A stretch of 64,000 nucleotides of DNA, from assembly GCA_937921255.1 (NCBI GenBank), contig CAKZSO010000013.1:45495-109494 (forward strand). Direction: 5' to 3'. Source of the DNA: Candidatus Bipolaricaulota bacterium (GTDB lineage Bacteria; Bipolaricaulota; Bipolaricaulia; Bipolaricaulales; Bipolaricaulaceae). Positions 29,502-38,687 of the stretch are shown here, one piece after another (the first letter of the stretch is position 1; every line of letters starts with the position of its first letter). A model generated the notes under the pieces. The model was given only the letters and a program-made list of their open reading frames with translations. It did not search any database and was not told the origin of the DNA. A program made the translations under genes and the position numbers.

Positions 29502-29903
29502 ATGGAAGCCAAGGTGAACTGGGAGAAGGGGATGCGGTTCGTCGGGGCCGGGCCGTCGGGCCACCCCGTGGCGATGGACGCGGCGCTGGAAGTGGGTGGG
29601 GAAAACAGCGCGCCGCGCCCGACCGAACTTCTCCTGTGCGCGCTCGGCGGGTGCACGGGGATGGACGTTGTCTCGATTCTGGAGAAGATGCGTACTCCCG
29701 CCCGGAGCCTGGAGATCCTGATCTCGGCCGAGCGGGCCCCGGAGCACCCCAAAGCGTTCAAAAAGGCGCGGATCCTCTTCCGCGCGGAGGGCGTTCCGGA
29801 GGAGAACCTGCGCAAGGCGGCCCAGCTCTCCCACGAGCGGTACTGCTCGGTGGGAAGCTCGCTCTCGGCCGAGATCACGATCGAGGTCGAAGCCCGGCCC
29901 TAG
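29502..29903 (+). CDS. OsmC-family protein
   Basis: PTELLLCALGGCTGMDVVSILEKMR...LSHERYCSVGSSL, two conserved Cys. Confidence 0.9.
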   Translation: MEAKVNWEKGMRFVGAGPSGHPVAMDAALEVGGENSAPRPTELLLCALGGCTGMDVVSILEKMRTPARSLEILISAERAPEHPKAFKKARILFRAEGVPEENLRKAAQLSHERYCSVGSSLSAEITIEVEARP

Positions 29904-29910
29904 GAGGAGC

Positions 29911-31974
29911 TCAGAGCACGGTGACCCGGAGGTCCACGGCCACCACGCGGTCCGGGTAGCAGAGAAGGGGGTTCACGTCGAGCTCCCCGATCTCGGGAAA
30001 GTCAGCGGCGAGGTGGCTCACCCTCTCCACAGCTTCCACCAGGCCCGAGAGGTGGACCGCGGGCCGGCCCCGCGCCCCGGCGAGGAGCGGGAACCCCCGA
30101 ATGCTCCGCACGAGGTCCTCCGCCTCCTGCGAAGCAAGCGGAGCCAGGCCGAACGCCACGTCCTCCAGCACCTCCACGAACACGCCGCCCAGCCCAAACA
30201 TCACGAGCGGCCCGAACGTCGGGTCGCGGACGATCCCCACGATGACCTCCTCTCCCGACGGGAGGAGTTCCTGCACGTACACGCCTGCCCCGTCTCCCGG
30301 TCCGTCGGGAAGGAGTTCTGCCAGTTCCCGGTACGCCGCCCGGACCTTGCTCTGGGAGACGCCGATCCTCACTCCGCCCACGTCGGACTTGTGGACAACC
30401 TCCGGCGCGACGACCTTGAGGACCACCTTTCCCCCGATCTCCCGGGCCAGAGAAACGGCCTCAGCCGAACTACGGGCGAGGCGGCCGCGGGCGATGGGAA
30501 CCCCATAGGCGGCGAGGAGGCCGAGCGACTCCACCCCCAGCGGGGAGCGACCACCCGACAGAACCCTCTGGGCACCCGCCCGATCCACATCGAGCGGGCG
30601 ACGCTCGTGCGGACCCCGTTCGCGGACCTCCTGGTACCGGGCGAGGGTGGCGAGCGCCCGCACCGCGCGGCCCGGCTCGAAGTAGGCGGGGATCCCGGCG
30701 TCGTTGAGCGTCTGCTCCGCCACCTCGCCGAGGTCACCGGCCATGAAGCTCACGGCGACCGGCTTCCCGTGCCGACGGTGGGCCGCGGCGACGGACTCGG
30801 CCAGCTGGGCGAAGGTGAGCACGGGGTGCGGCGCGGTGAGCACAAGCCCCATGTCCACGTGCGGGTCGGCGAGGACCCACTCCACCGCGTCGCGGAACCC
30901 ACCGGCCGTCGCATCGGCGAGGATGTCCACCGGGTTCGCCGTGCTGGCGGCAGACGAGAACCTCTTGGACAGCGATTCCACCGTGGTCGGGGACAGGGCA
31001 GGCACTTCGAGGCCGTCGTCCGCGGCGGCGTCCGCGGCGAGGATCGCCGGCCCGCCGGCGTTGCTCACGATGCCCAACCGCCGCCCGCGGGGCAACGGCT
31101 GCTGGGCAAGGGCGACCGCTTCCTCGAACAGCTCCTCCACCGTGTGGACGCGGATGACGCCGCAGCGACGGAACGCGGCATCGTAGGCGCGGTCGGATCC
31201 GGCCAACGCCCCGGTGTGGGACGAGGCGGCCCGCGCGCCGGCCTCGGTGTGCCCAGCCTTCAGGACAAGCACTGGCTTCTCCCGCGTCAGCTCGCCCGCC
31301 ACGCGCAGGAACTCCGTCCCGTCCTCGACCCCCTCGAGGTAGGCGGCGATGACCGCCGTCTCCGGATCACGGGCCAAGCCAGCAAAGAAGTCGGTCTCCG
31401 AAAGCACGGCCTTGTTCCCGAGGGAGATGAACGCCGAGAACCCGAGCTTCCTCTCCCAGGCCCAGTGGAGCACCCCGCTCCCCAACGCCCCGGACTGGGA
31501 GATGAACGCGATTTTCCCCGGCAACGCCCCCCGCGGGGCGAAGGTCGCGTTGAGCCCAGCGCGGGGCGAGACGAGCCCGAACGCGTTGGGGCCAAGCACG
31601 TTCATCCCGTGTTCAGAGGCGATCCGGACTAGCTCCCGCTCCCGCTCGATCCCCACCCCGCCCGCCTCCTTGAACCCGGCGGTGATGACCACCGCGTTGC
31701 GGATCCCCCTCCGGCCGCAGGCATCGAGGGCGCGGAGGGCATCGTCCGGAGCGACCACGATCACGGCCAGGCTCACCGGCTCAGGCAGCGCGTCCACCGT
31801 CGGAACGCAGGGACGGCCGAGGATCTCGGCGTAGCCGGGGTTCACCGCGTACACCGGGCCGGGGAACGCCGCCACGTTCGAAAAGAGCACGCCGCCGATC
31901 TTGTGAGGGGCAGCCGAGGCCCCGACGACGGCAACCGAGCGAGGGGACAAGAACCCTGAGAGATCACGGTCCAT
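29911..31974 (-). CDS. ADP-forming acetate/acyl-CoA synthetase, fused alpha-beta
   Basis: SVAVVGASAAPHKIGGVLFSNV CoA-binding, SQSGALGSGVL, SSHTGALAGSD, C-terminal ATP-grasp (KVVAPEVVHKSDVGGV). Confidence 0.9.
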   Translation of the reverse strand: MDRDLSGFLSPRSVAVVGASAAPHKIGGVLFSNVAAFPGPVYAVNPGYAEILGRPCVPTVDALPEPVSLAVIVVAPDDALRALDACGRRGIRNAVVITAGFKEAGGVGIERERELVRIASEHGMNVLGPNAFGLVSPRAGLNATFAPRGALPGKIAFISQSGALGSGVLHWAWERKLGFSAFISLGNKAVLSETDFFAGLARDPETAVIAAYLEGVEDGTEFLRVAGELTREKPVLVLKAGHTEAGARAASSHTGALAGSDRAYDAAFRRCGVIRVHTVEELFEEAVALAQQPLPRGRRLGIVSNAGGPAILAADAAADDGLEVPALSPTTVESLSKRFSSAASTANPVDILADATAGGFRDAVEWVLADPHVDMGLVLTAPHPVLTFAQLAESVAAAHRRHGKPVAVSFMAGDLGEVAEQTLNDAGIPAYFEPGRAVRALATLARYQEVRERGPHERRPLDVDRAGAQRVLSGGRSPLGVESLGLLAAYGVPIARGRLARSSAEAVSLAREIGGKVVLKVVAPEVVHKSDVGGVRIGVSQSKVRAAYRELAELLPDGPGDGAGVYVQELLPSGEEVIVGIVRDPTFGPLVMFGLGGVFVEVLEDVAFGLAPLASQEAEDLVRSIRGFPLLAGARGRPAVHLSGLVEAVERVSHLAADFPEIGELDVNPLLCYPDRVVAVDLRVTVL

Positions 31975-32159
31975 GGGCAGGGGGCATGGTAGCGGCCTCC
32001 GCGGGATCTCCACAACCCCTGCACCGACCCTCGACACCGCCCGCCGATAGTGCCCTGTGGTTAAAGGTCACCCGAGAGCGCAACCACCCAAATGCCCCTA
32101 ATGCCCGAGAGGGGCCGAGGAGAACCTCGACCCCTCTCCCTCCTTTGGGTAGGCTAACC

Positions 32160-32855
32160 ATGGACATGAAAACGATCCTCGTCGTGGAAGACGAACGGGA
32201 AATCGCGCGGATGGTACAGACGTACCTGATGCGGGAGGGGTATCGGGTGGAGGTGGCGTTCGCCGGCGAGGACGGGTGGGCGATGTTCAACTCCCTCCAG
32301 CCCGACCTGGTCGTCCTCGACCTCATGCTCCCCGGTATGCACGGGCTCGAGATCGCGCGCCGCATTCGCCAGGAGGCTCGGACCCCGATCATCATGCTCA
32401 CCGCGCGGGCCGAGGAGGCAGATCGGGTGGCCGGCCTGGAGATGGGGGCCGACGACTACGTGACGAAGCCGTTTAGCCTCCGGGAGCTCGCGGCGCGGGT
32501 GCGGGCCGTCCTGCGCCGGACCGAGGGGACCACGACCCCCGAGGTGATCCGGGTCGGCGACCTGACGGTAGACCTGGCATCACGGGAGGTCCGCCTGCGG
32601 GGAGCGGCTCTCGATCTCACGCCGACGGAGTTCGACCTGCTCGCGTTCTTCGCCCGCCACCCCGGGCGCGTGTTCACCCGGCGCGAGCTCCTGGAAGCGC
32701 TCCAGGAGAGGACGTACGCGACGCTTCCCCGCACGGTGGACTCCCACGTGAAGAACCTCCGCCACAAGATCGAGCTCGATCCCGAGGATCCCACGCACAT
32801 CCTCACCGTCCACGGGGTGGGCTACAAGTTCCGCCCCGAGGCCGAAGGGGCGTAG
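32160..32855 (+). CDS. OmpR-family response regulator
   Basis: ILVVEDEREIARM, DLVVLDLMLPGMHG, VTKPFSLREL; C-terminal wHTH. Confidence 0.95.
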   Translation: MDMKTILVVEDEREIARMVQTYLMREGYRVEVAFAGEDGWAMFNSLQPDLVVLDLMLPGMHGLEIARRIRQEARTPIIMLTARAEEADRVAGLEMGADDYVTKPFSLRELAARVRAVLRRTEGTTTPEVIRVGDLTVDLASREVRLRGAALDLTPTEFDLLAFFARHPGRVFTRRELLEALQERTYATLPRTVDSHVKNLRHKIELDPEDPTHILTVHGVGYKFRPEAEGA

Positions 32856-32858
32856 ACG

Positions 32859-34238
32859 GTGTCCTTCCGCTGGAAGCTCACGGGCGCCCTCCTCCTCACC
32901 GCGCTCCTCGCGATCGGCGCCGCGTACTGGCTGACCACGAACGGGGTCCGGGAACGGTTCGACGCGTTTCGCCTGGAGCAGCGCCACTTCGAGGTCGAGA
33001 ACCTCGTCCCGTTCCTGGCCGGGTACTGGCGGGACAACAAGAGCTGGTCTGGACTCGAACTCTACTTTCAGCTCGTGAGCTACGTCCGCCGCGGGACCGA
33101 GGTGTTCCAGCGCCCAATCCTCGACCGGATCATGGTCATCGACACCGAGTACCGGGTCGTGGGCTGCTCGGAGCAAGACCGGATCGGGGAGGGCATAGCC
33201 GCCGACCCCCAGATCCGCGAGATCGTGGAGCACTATGGCATACCGGTCATCGTGGACGAAGTTCAGGTGGCGACGGTGATCCCGCTGGACATCGCCAGCC
33301 TCACCCCGCTTGAGCGGGAGTTCCTATCCTCAGTGCGCCAGTCGGCCCTCATCGCTGGGGGGGTGGCCCTGTTTGCGGCAGCGCTCCTCGCGATCGTCCT
33401 CGTCGTCCAGCTTTCCCGACCGCTGCGGCGTCTGATCCTTGCCACGGCCCGCATCGCGAAGGGGGACCTCGCCTACCGGGTCGACATCCGCACCCGCGAT
33501 GAGATCGGGCGCCTCGGCCAGGCGTTCAACGAGATGACCGCCGCCCTCGAAAGCTCAGAGAAGGCCCGCCAGAACCTTCTCACCGATGTTGCCCACGAGC
33601 TGCGGACGCCCCTGTCCGTGGTGCGGGGGAACCTCGAGGGGATGCTTGACGGGGCGTTCCCCCTCACCCCGGAGGGTTTGGCCCCGGTCTACGACCAAAC
33701 CCTCCACCTCGCGGACCTCGTGGAGGACCTCCGTACCCTGACCCTCGCCGAAGCCGGCCGCCTTCACCTCGTGCGCGAGCCGACCGACATCGGCGAGGTG
33801 GCGCGAACCGTGGTCGAGGGCGTGCGTACGGTCGCGGCCGAGGACGGGATCTCGCTCGAGGTGAAGGCGGAGCCGAACCTGATCTCCCACGTCGATCCCC
33901 GCCGGATCCGCCAGGTCTTGGGCAACCTCCTCGACAACGCGCTGCGCTACTCCCCGCGGGGGGGGACGATCACGGTCACCGTGTCCCGGGCCGGCTCCGA
34001 GGTTGTGACGAGCGTGCGCGACCAGGGTACGGGCGTGGCCCCCGAGGACCTCCCCCACGTGTTCGAGCGGTTCTACCAGGGCGACAAGTCGCGTACCGGT
34101 ACCGGAACGGGACTGGGGCTCGCCATCGCTCGCGAACTGATCCAGGCCTACGGGGGACGGATCTGGGTCGAAAACGACGGCGGGGCCGTGTTCACGTTCA
34201 CCCTGCCCCTCCTTGAACCCCCCTTCCCTGAGATCTAA
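32859..34238 (+). CDS. Sensor histidine kinase (HAMP, HisKA, HATPase)
   Basis: DVAHELRTPLSVVRGNLEGML H-box, NLLDNALRYSPRGG N-box, GTGLGLAIAREL G-box. Confidence 0.95.
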   Translation: MSFRWKLTGALLLTALLAIGAAYWLTTNGVRERFDAFRLEQRHFEVENLVPFLAGYWRDNKSWSGLELYFQLVSYVRRGTEVFQRPILDRIMVIDTEYRVVGCSEQDRIGEGIAADPQIREIVEHYGIPVIVDEVQVATVIPLDIASLTPLEREFLSSVRQSALIAGGVALFAAALLAIVLVVQLSRPLRRLILATARIAKGDLAYRVDIRTRDEIGRLGQAFNEMTAALESSEKARQNLLTDVAHELRTPLSVVRGNLEGMLDGAFPLTPEGLAPVYDQTLHLADLVEDLRTLTLAEAGRLHLVREPTDIGEVARTVVEGVRTVAAEDGISLEVKAEPNLISHVDPRRIRQVLGNLLDNALRYSPRGGTITVTVSRAGSEVVTSVRDQGTGVAPEDLPHVFERFYQGDKSRTGTGTGLGLAIARELIQAYGGRIWVENDGGAVFTFTLPLLEPPFPEI

Positions 34239-34250
34239 GATCAGGCTGTC

Positions 34251-34733
34251 ATGGACGACGGTTCGTGTTACCACAGTCCGACCCTCGGAGAGCTCGCGTT
34301 CCGCGACGTGGTGGATGAGATCCTCGCGATGATGGCCGCCTCCCCCGACGATCAGTACGAGGTCGTGGTCGGCACCGACTCCCAGACCTACGGCGACGAG
34401 GTGGAATACGTGTCAGCAATCGTCGTCCATCGGGTCGGGCGGGGCGGCCGCTACTTCTGGCGTCGCTTGAGCGACGACCGGCCGATCAGCCTCCGCGAGC
34501 GAATCTACCGCGAGGCGTGGCTCTCCTACGAGACCGCCGAGGAGCTGATCGGGGCGCTCAAGGACCGCGGGGTCAGCGGTTTCCAGCTCGAGATCCACGT
34601 CGACGTCGGCCGCAACGGCCGGACGCGGGACCTCGTGGAGGAAGTGGTGGGGATGATCCTCGGGGTTGGGTTCCGGGTGCGGACGAAACCCGAGGCCTAC
34701 GCCGCCTCCGCCGTCGCGGATCGGTACACGTAA
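34251..34733 (+). CDS. DUF458/YkuK-like RNase H-fold protein
   Basis: YEVVVGTDSQTYGDEVEYVSAIVVHRVGRGGRYFWRR...HVDVGRNGRTRDLVEEVVGMI. Confidence 0.75.
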   Translation: MDDGSCYHSPTLGELAFRDVVDEILAMMAASPDDQYEVVVGTDSQTYGDEVEYVSAIVVHRVGRGGRYFWRRLSDDRPISLRERIYREAWLSYETAEELIGALKDRGVSGFQLEIHVDVGRNGRTRDLVEEVVGMILGVGFRVRTKPEAYAASAVADRYT

Positions 34734-34810
34734 CCGTTCACGGGCACGCGGGACACGGCGTGCTCCCCTGTGTCCTGCGTGCGTTCCCCTCCCCGGCTTA
34801 GCATGGGCCC

Positions 34811-36247
34811 ATGCCCACGGCATCGGTGCTCCTATCGTCCCTCCCGTCGGCCCGTCCGCTACCCGACGTCAACGTGACCGGACTGGCGTGGGACTCCCGG
34901 CGCGTAGAGGCGGGGAACCTGTTCTTCGCCCTCCCCGGAACCCACAACGACGGCCACCGGTTCATCCCCGACGCCGTCGGGCGCGGCGCGGCCGCCGTGG
35001 TCGGCGAAAAGCACGTCCCGCCGCTTCCCGTTCCGTACATCGTTGTCCCCGATGCCCGCGCAGCACTCGCCCACGCCGCCGCCGCGTTCTACAGCCACCC
35101 CACGGAGAGGCTGCGCACGATCGGGGTGACGGGGACGAACGGCAAGACCACGGTCGTCCACCTCCTCGGGCAGATCCTCCCCGCGTGCGAGACCGTGACC
35201 ACGGTGCGAGTCGAGCAGGAGAACCTGTCGTGCGTGACCACGCCCGAGGCTCCCGACCTTCAGCGGTTGGCGGCGCGGGCCCTGGCCGAGGGAAAGCGAG
35301 CGTTTGCGTTCGAGGCCTCCTCGATCGGCCTCGCCCAGCGGCGCGTGGTGGGGACCTACCTTGCAGCCGCGGTGTTCACCAACCTCGGCCGCGATCACCT
35401 CGACTTCCACGGCTCGACGGCCGCCTACCTCGGGGCAAAGCTCCGCCTGTTCCGCATGCTACCTCCCGACGGCGTGGGGATCGTGAACGTTGAAGACCGG
35501 TACGGAGCCCAGTTCCTCGCCGCGGGCCGCGGGCCGCGGGTCCGGTACGGGATCGACCGGGGCGACGTCCGGACGCGGGGGTTGCGGTTGGACGCCACGG
35601 GCGCGGAGTTCATCATCGAGACCCCGGACAGCTCAGAGCACGTGCGCCTGCCGTTCCCCGGCCGGCACAACGTCGCGAACGCGCTCGCCGCCGCAGCCAC
35701 GGCGTGGGCGCTGGGGGAGCGCCTCCCCGAGATCGCGGCTCGCCTGGAGGAGGCGTCGCTTCCCCTGGGCCGGTTCGTCCGGTTCAGGTTGAGCAACGGG
35801 GCAACGGCGATCGTGGACTACGCTCACAATCCCCATGCTCTGGCGGGAATCCTGTCCTCGCTCCGCCCCCACGCGCGCCAGCTCCTCGTCGTGTTCGGCG
35901 CCAACGGCGAGGCCGACCGAGGGAAGCGCCCCCTGATGGGAAGCATTGTGGGGCAACTCGCGGACCTCGCCGTGATCACCACCGACAACCCGAAGGGCGA
36001 GGACCCGCGCGCGATCGCCGAGGCCGTGGCACGCGGAGTGCGGGCAATCGGGGGGCACTACCGGGTCGAGCTCGACCGGGCCCAGGCCGTGCGCTGGGCG
36101 CTCGACCGAGCGGGCGAGGGCGACGTGGTCCTTCTTGCCGGGAAGGGGCACGAGCGGTACCAGTTCATCGCCCAGGGCGCCGTTCCGTGCTCGGACCTCG
36201 AGCTCGTCCTGTCGGGAGGCTCACGCGCTCCCGATCCGGTCGAGTAG
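34811..36247 (+). CDS. murE: UDP-N-acetylmuramoyl-tripeptide synthetase (MurE-type)
   Basis: GLAWDSRRVEAGNLFFALPG, GVTGTNGKTTVVHLL, FTNLGRDHLDFHGS, VDYAHNPHAL, DNPKGEDP. Confidence 0.92.
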   Translation: MPTASVLLSSLPSARPLPDVNVTGLAWDSRRVEAGNLFFALPGTHNDGHRFIPDAVGRGAAAVVGEKHVPPLPVPYIVVPDARAALAHAAAAFYSHPTERLRTIGVTGTNGKTTVVHLLGQILPACETVTTVRVEQENLSCVTTPEAPDLQRLAARALAEGKRAFAFEASSIGLAQRRVVGTYLAAAVFTNLGRDHLDFHGSTAAYLGAKLRLFRMLPPDGVGIVNVEDRYGAQFLAAGRGPRVRYGIDRGDVRTRGLRLDATGAEFIIETPDSSEHVRLPFPGRHNVANALAAAATAWALGERLPEIAARLEEASLPLGRFVRFRLSNGATAIVDYAHNPHALAGILSSLRPHARQLLVVFGANGEADRGKRPLMGSIVGQLADLAVITTDNPKGEDPRAIAEAVARGVRAIGGHYRVELDRAQAVRWALDRAGEGDVVLLAGKGHERYQFIAQGAVPCSDLELVLSGGSRAPDPVE

Positions 36248-36823
36248 AGCCCGCGCACGACGCGCGACATCCTCTGGAGACCCGCATCCGTCGAGGATGT
36301 GCACCCGCTCGTCAGAGGGGGGTGCCAGATCCCGTTGCGCCGCGACGCGCCGCTCCACCGTTTCCGCGCTCACGCCGGACGCGAGCAGGCGTCGGCGGCG
36401 CTCGGTCACAGGGACCTCGACCCACAGGAACGCGTCGAACACCGACCGGTCCACGTGCGGCGAGGAGAGGAGAAGCGCACCCTCGACCAAGAGAAGCTTC
36501 GTCCCCTTCGCCGCCTGGTCCGCGGCAGCGCGGGCAACCGCGGCCATGACCTCGGGGTGAACGATCCGTTCGAGGATCCGGCGCGCCTCAGGACTGTCCA
36601 GCGCGATCTCGGAGAGCTTTTGCCGGTCGACGGTCCCGGCCAGGGCGAGGATCCCTCGCCCGAACGCGGCAACGAGGGCCGAGTGGGTGGGCGTACCGGG
36701 CCGGTAGGTCTCCCACGCAAGCTCGTCGCAGTCAAGGCGAGCCACCCCGGGTTGGCGCGCGAGGTCCCGAGCCAGAGTGGACTTCCCCGACCCGGTCGGC
36801 CCAACAATCCCCACGACCTTCAT
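36221..36823 (-). CDS. coaE: Dephospho-CoA kinase
   Basis: MKVVGIVGPTGSGKSTLARDL, VARLDCDELAWETY, RILERIVHPEV. Confidence 0.85.
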   Translation of the reverse strand: MKVVGIVGPTGSGKSTLARDLARQPGVARLDCDELAWETYRPGTPTHSALVAAFGRGILALAGTVDRQKLSEIALDSPEARRILERIVHPEVMAAVARAAADQAAKGTKLLLVEGALLLSSPHVDRSVFDAFLWVEVPVTERRRRLLASGVSAETVERRVAAQRDLAPPSDERVHILDGCGSPEDVARRARALLDRIGSA

Positions 36824-36947
36824 CTCCCCGAGCCTAGCCCGTGCACCCGTCTCTGCAACTCGTCCCCAGCCATCCGCCATGACCAGGCGCGCCCCTCCTT
36901 CTCAGAGAACGCGTCCAGTGGTAGGATTCAAGCGGAGGTGATCCACG

Positions 36948-37322
36948 GTGAAGGAGTTCTCGTTCATCTTGGGCAACAACCCCGGTGTGCTCGCGGAGGT
37001 CTCGGAGGCCCTGGGGGCGGAGCACGTGAACCTGGAGGCGGTGGCCGGCCTCACGGTCCTCGATGAGGGCGTGATCGCGATCGTGACCGACAACCCCGAC
37101 AAGACGCGCAAGGTGCTGCGCGCCAGGGAGATCGAGTTCGAGGAGCGGGAGGCGCTGGTGATGGCGTTGCCCCACCAGCCGGGGCAGCTCGCCTCGATCC
37201 TGGGGCGGCTCGCCGACGAGGGGATCAACGTGCTCTCCTGCTACTGCACCGTGGAGAAGAACCAGATTGTGTTCACCGTGGATAAGGTGGACCGGGCGAA
37301 AGCCATTTTCCGGATCCCCTGA
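36948..37322 (+). CDS. tandem ACT-domain protein
   Basis: FILGNNPGVLAEVSEALGAEHVNLEAV and ALPHQPGQLASILGRLADEGINV; SD GGAGGTGATC. Confidence 0.85.
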   Translation: MKEFSFILGNNPGVLAEVSEALGAEHVNLEAVAGLTVLDEGVIAIVTDNPDKTRKVLRAREIEFEEREALVMALPHQPGQLASILGRLADEGINVLSCYCTVEKNQIVFTVDKVDRAKAIFRIP

Positions 37323-37354
37323 CGGCGCTCCCGGCTGAGGGAGCAGAGCAGCTC

Positions 37355-38116
37355 GTGGCCGTGGCGTTCGTCCGGGTGTACGGACAGCTGAACGATTTCC
37401 TCCCCCCGGAGTTGCGCCAGCACGCGATCCCTTACCCGTTTCCGGGGACGCCCGCGGTCAAGGACGCCATCGAGGCCCTGGGGGTCCCCCACGTCGAGGT
37501 CGAGCTCATCCTCCTCAACGGCGAGTCGGTGGACTTCGCGGCCCGACTGGGCGATGGCGACCGGCTCGCCGTGTACCCCAAGTTCGAGAGCCTCGACCTG
37601 CGGGACCTCCTGCGGGTGCGGCGGGAGCCCCTCCGGCGAGTCGCGTTCCTCCTCGACGGCCACCTCGGGAAGCTCGCCCGGTTCCTCCGACTCCTGGGGC
37701 TCGATGCTGCCCACGCAGACGGATGCCGAGACGAGGATCTCGTCGCGTTCGCTGTCCGTGAGGGGCGGATCGTGCTCACCCGCGACCGGGAGCTTCTCAA
37801 GCGTCGCGCGCTCAGCCACGGGTACTGGGTCCGGTCCACAGATCCCGTCGAGCAGGCGCGGGAGGTCGTGCGGCGGTTCGATCTGGCAACTCAGGTGCGA
37901 CCGTTCACGCGGTGTTTGGCCTGTGGCGGAGTCCTTTCCCCGGTGGCGAAGGAAGAGGTCTGCGAACGGATCCCGCCCCGCGTCGCCGCGTGGCGGGATG
38001 AGTACCTCCTGTGCAGGCGCTGCGGGAAGCTCTACTGGGAGGGGACCCACCACCCCCGGCTCCGCGCCACGGTGGACCGGATCCTGGAGGGAACCGCGAT
38101 CACCGGAACAGGTTGA
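37355..38116 (+). CDS. Mut7-C RNase-domain protein with ubiquitin/ThiS-like N-terminus
   Basis: FLLDGHLGKLARFLRLLGLDAAHADGCRDEDLVAFA..IVLTRDRELLKRR; CxxC zinc motifs CLACGG, CRRCGK. Confidence 0.88.
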   Translation: MAVAFVRVYGQLNDFLPPELRQHAIPYPFPGTPAVKDAIEALGVPHVEVELILLNGESVDFAARLGDGDRLAVYPKFESLDLRDLLRVRREPLRRVAFLLDGHLGKLARFLRLLGLDAAHADGCRDEDLVAFAVREGRIVLTRDRELLKRRALSHGYWVRSTDPVEQAREVVRRFDLATQVRPFTRCLACGGVLSPVAKEEVCERIPPRVAAWRDEYLLCRRCGKLYWEGTHHPRLRATVDRILEGTAITGTG

Positions 38117-38653
38117 GGCGAAGGAGGGGGAACTCCGCGTCATCGCGGACGACCCCGAACCCGTGGCGGAGGTCGAACGCCACGGGACCGGACGGCCTCT
38201 CCGCGCTCCCCCTCCGAGCGAACGTCTCCACCGCGCTCACCCCTCGGCCGCGCAAGCTCGCGCAGGATGTCCTGGAGGAGGACGCTCCCCCAACCGCGCC
38301 CCGGTGGGGCGGAATGGGAAGAACAGGCAGGCGAGGAACACGGCGTCGTTGCTCGCTGGCCGTGCCGGGTAGTTCTGGATGTTGGGAAGGAAACGCGGGG
38401 GCGCGTACTGGGCCTAGCCCACCGCGTTCCCGTTGGCGTAGAGCAGACGTCCGCAGTCGCCGAACTCGTTGCGCACCCGACGCACCCCGGCGAGCTTCTT
38501 CTCGAAGCTCGCGCCCCTGTGTTCCTTCGCCGGGTCGAGGAGGGGTTCCGCCTACTCCCCGTACAGGCAGTGGTTGCCGCTCCACGGGTGGGCCTCCCAC
38601 TCCGGAGCGTCCCGCAGGTTCTCCTCCGTCAGCGCCGTGATCCGGATCGACAT
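38100..38653 (-). pseudogene. GNAT N-acetyltransferase pseudogene (two in-frame TAG, frameshift)
   Basis: MSIRITALTEENLRDAPEWEAHPWSGNHCLYGE*AEPLLDPAKEHRGASFEKKLAGVRRVRNEFGDCGRLLYANGNAVG*AQYAPPRFLPN... then frame shift to LRGRGVSAVETFARRGSAERPSGPVAFDLRHGFGVVRDDAEFPLLRLNLFR. Confidence 0.88.
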
Positions 38654-38687
38654 CGGACCTTGCTTGCAGAGTCGCCTGAACCGCATT

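Noticed and set aside
38100-38653. Amber recoding (pyrrolysine or suppressor) of the GNAT gene
   Set aside because: A frameshift is also present, and TAG terminates other intact genes in this window.
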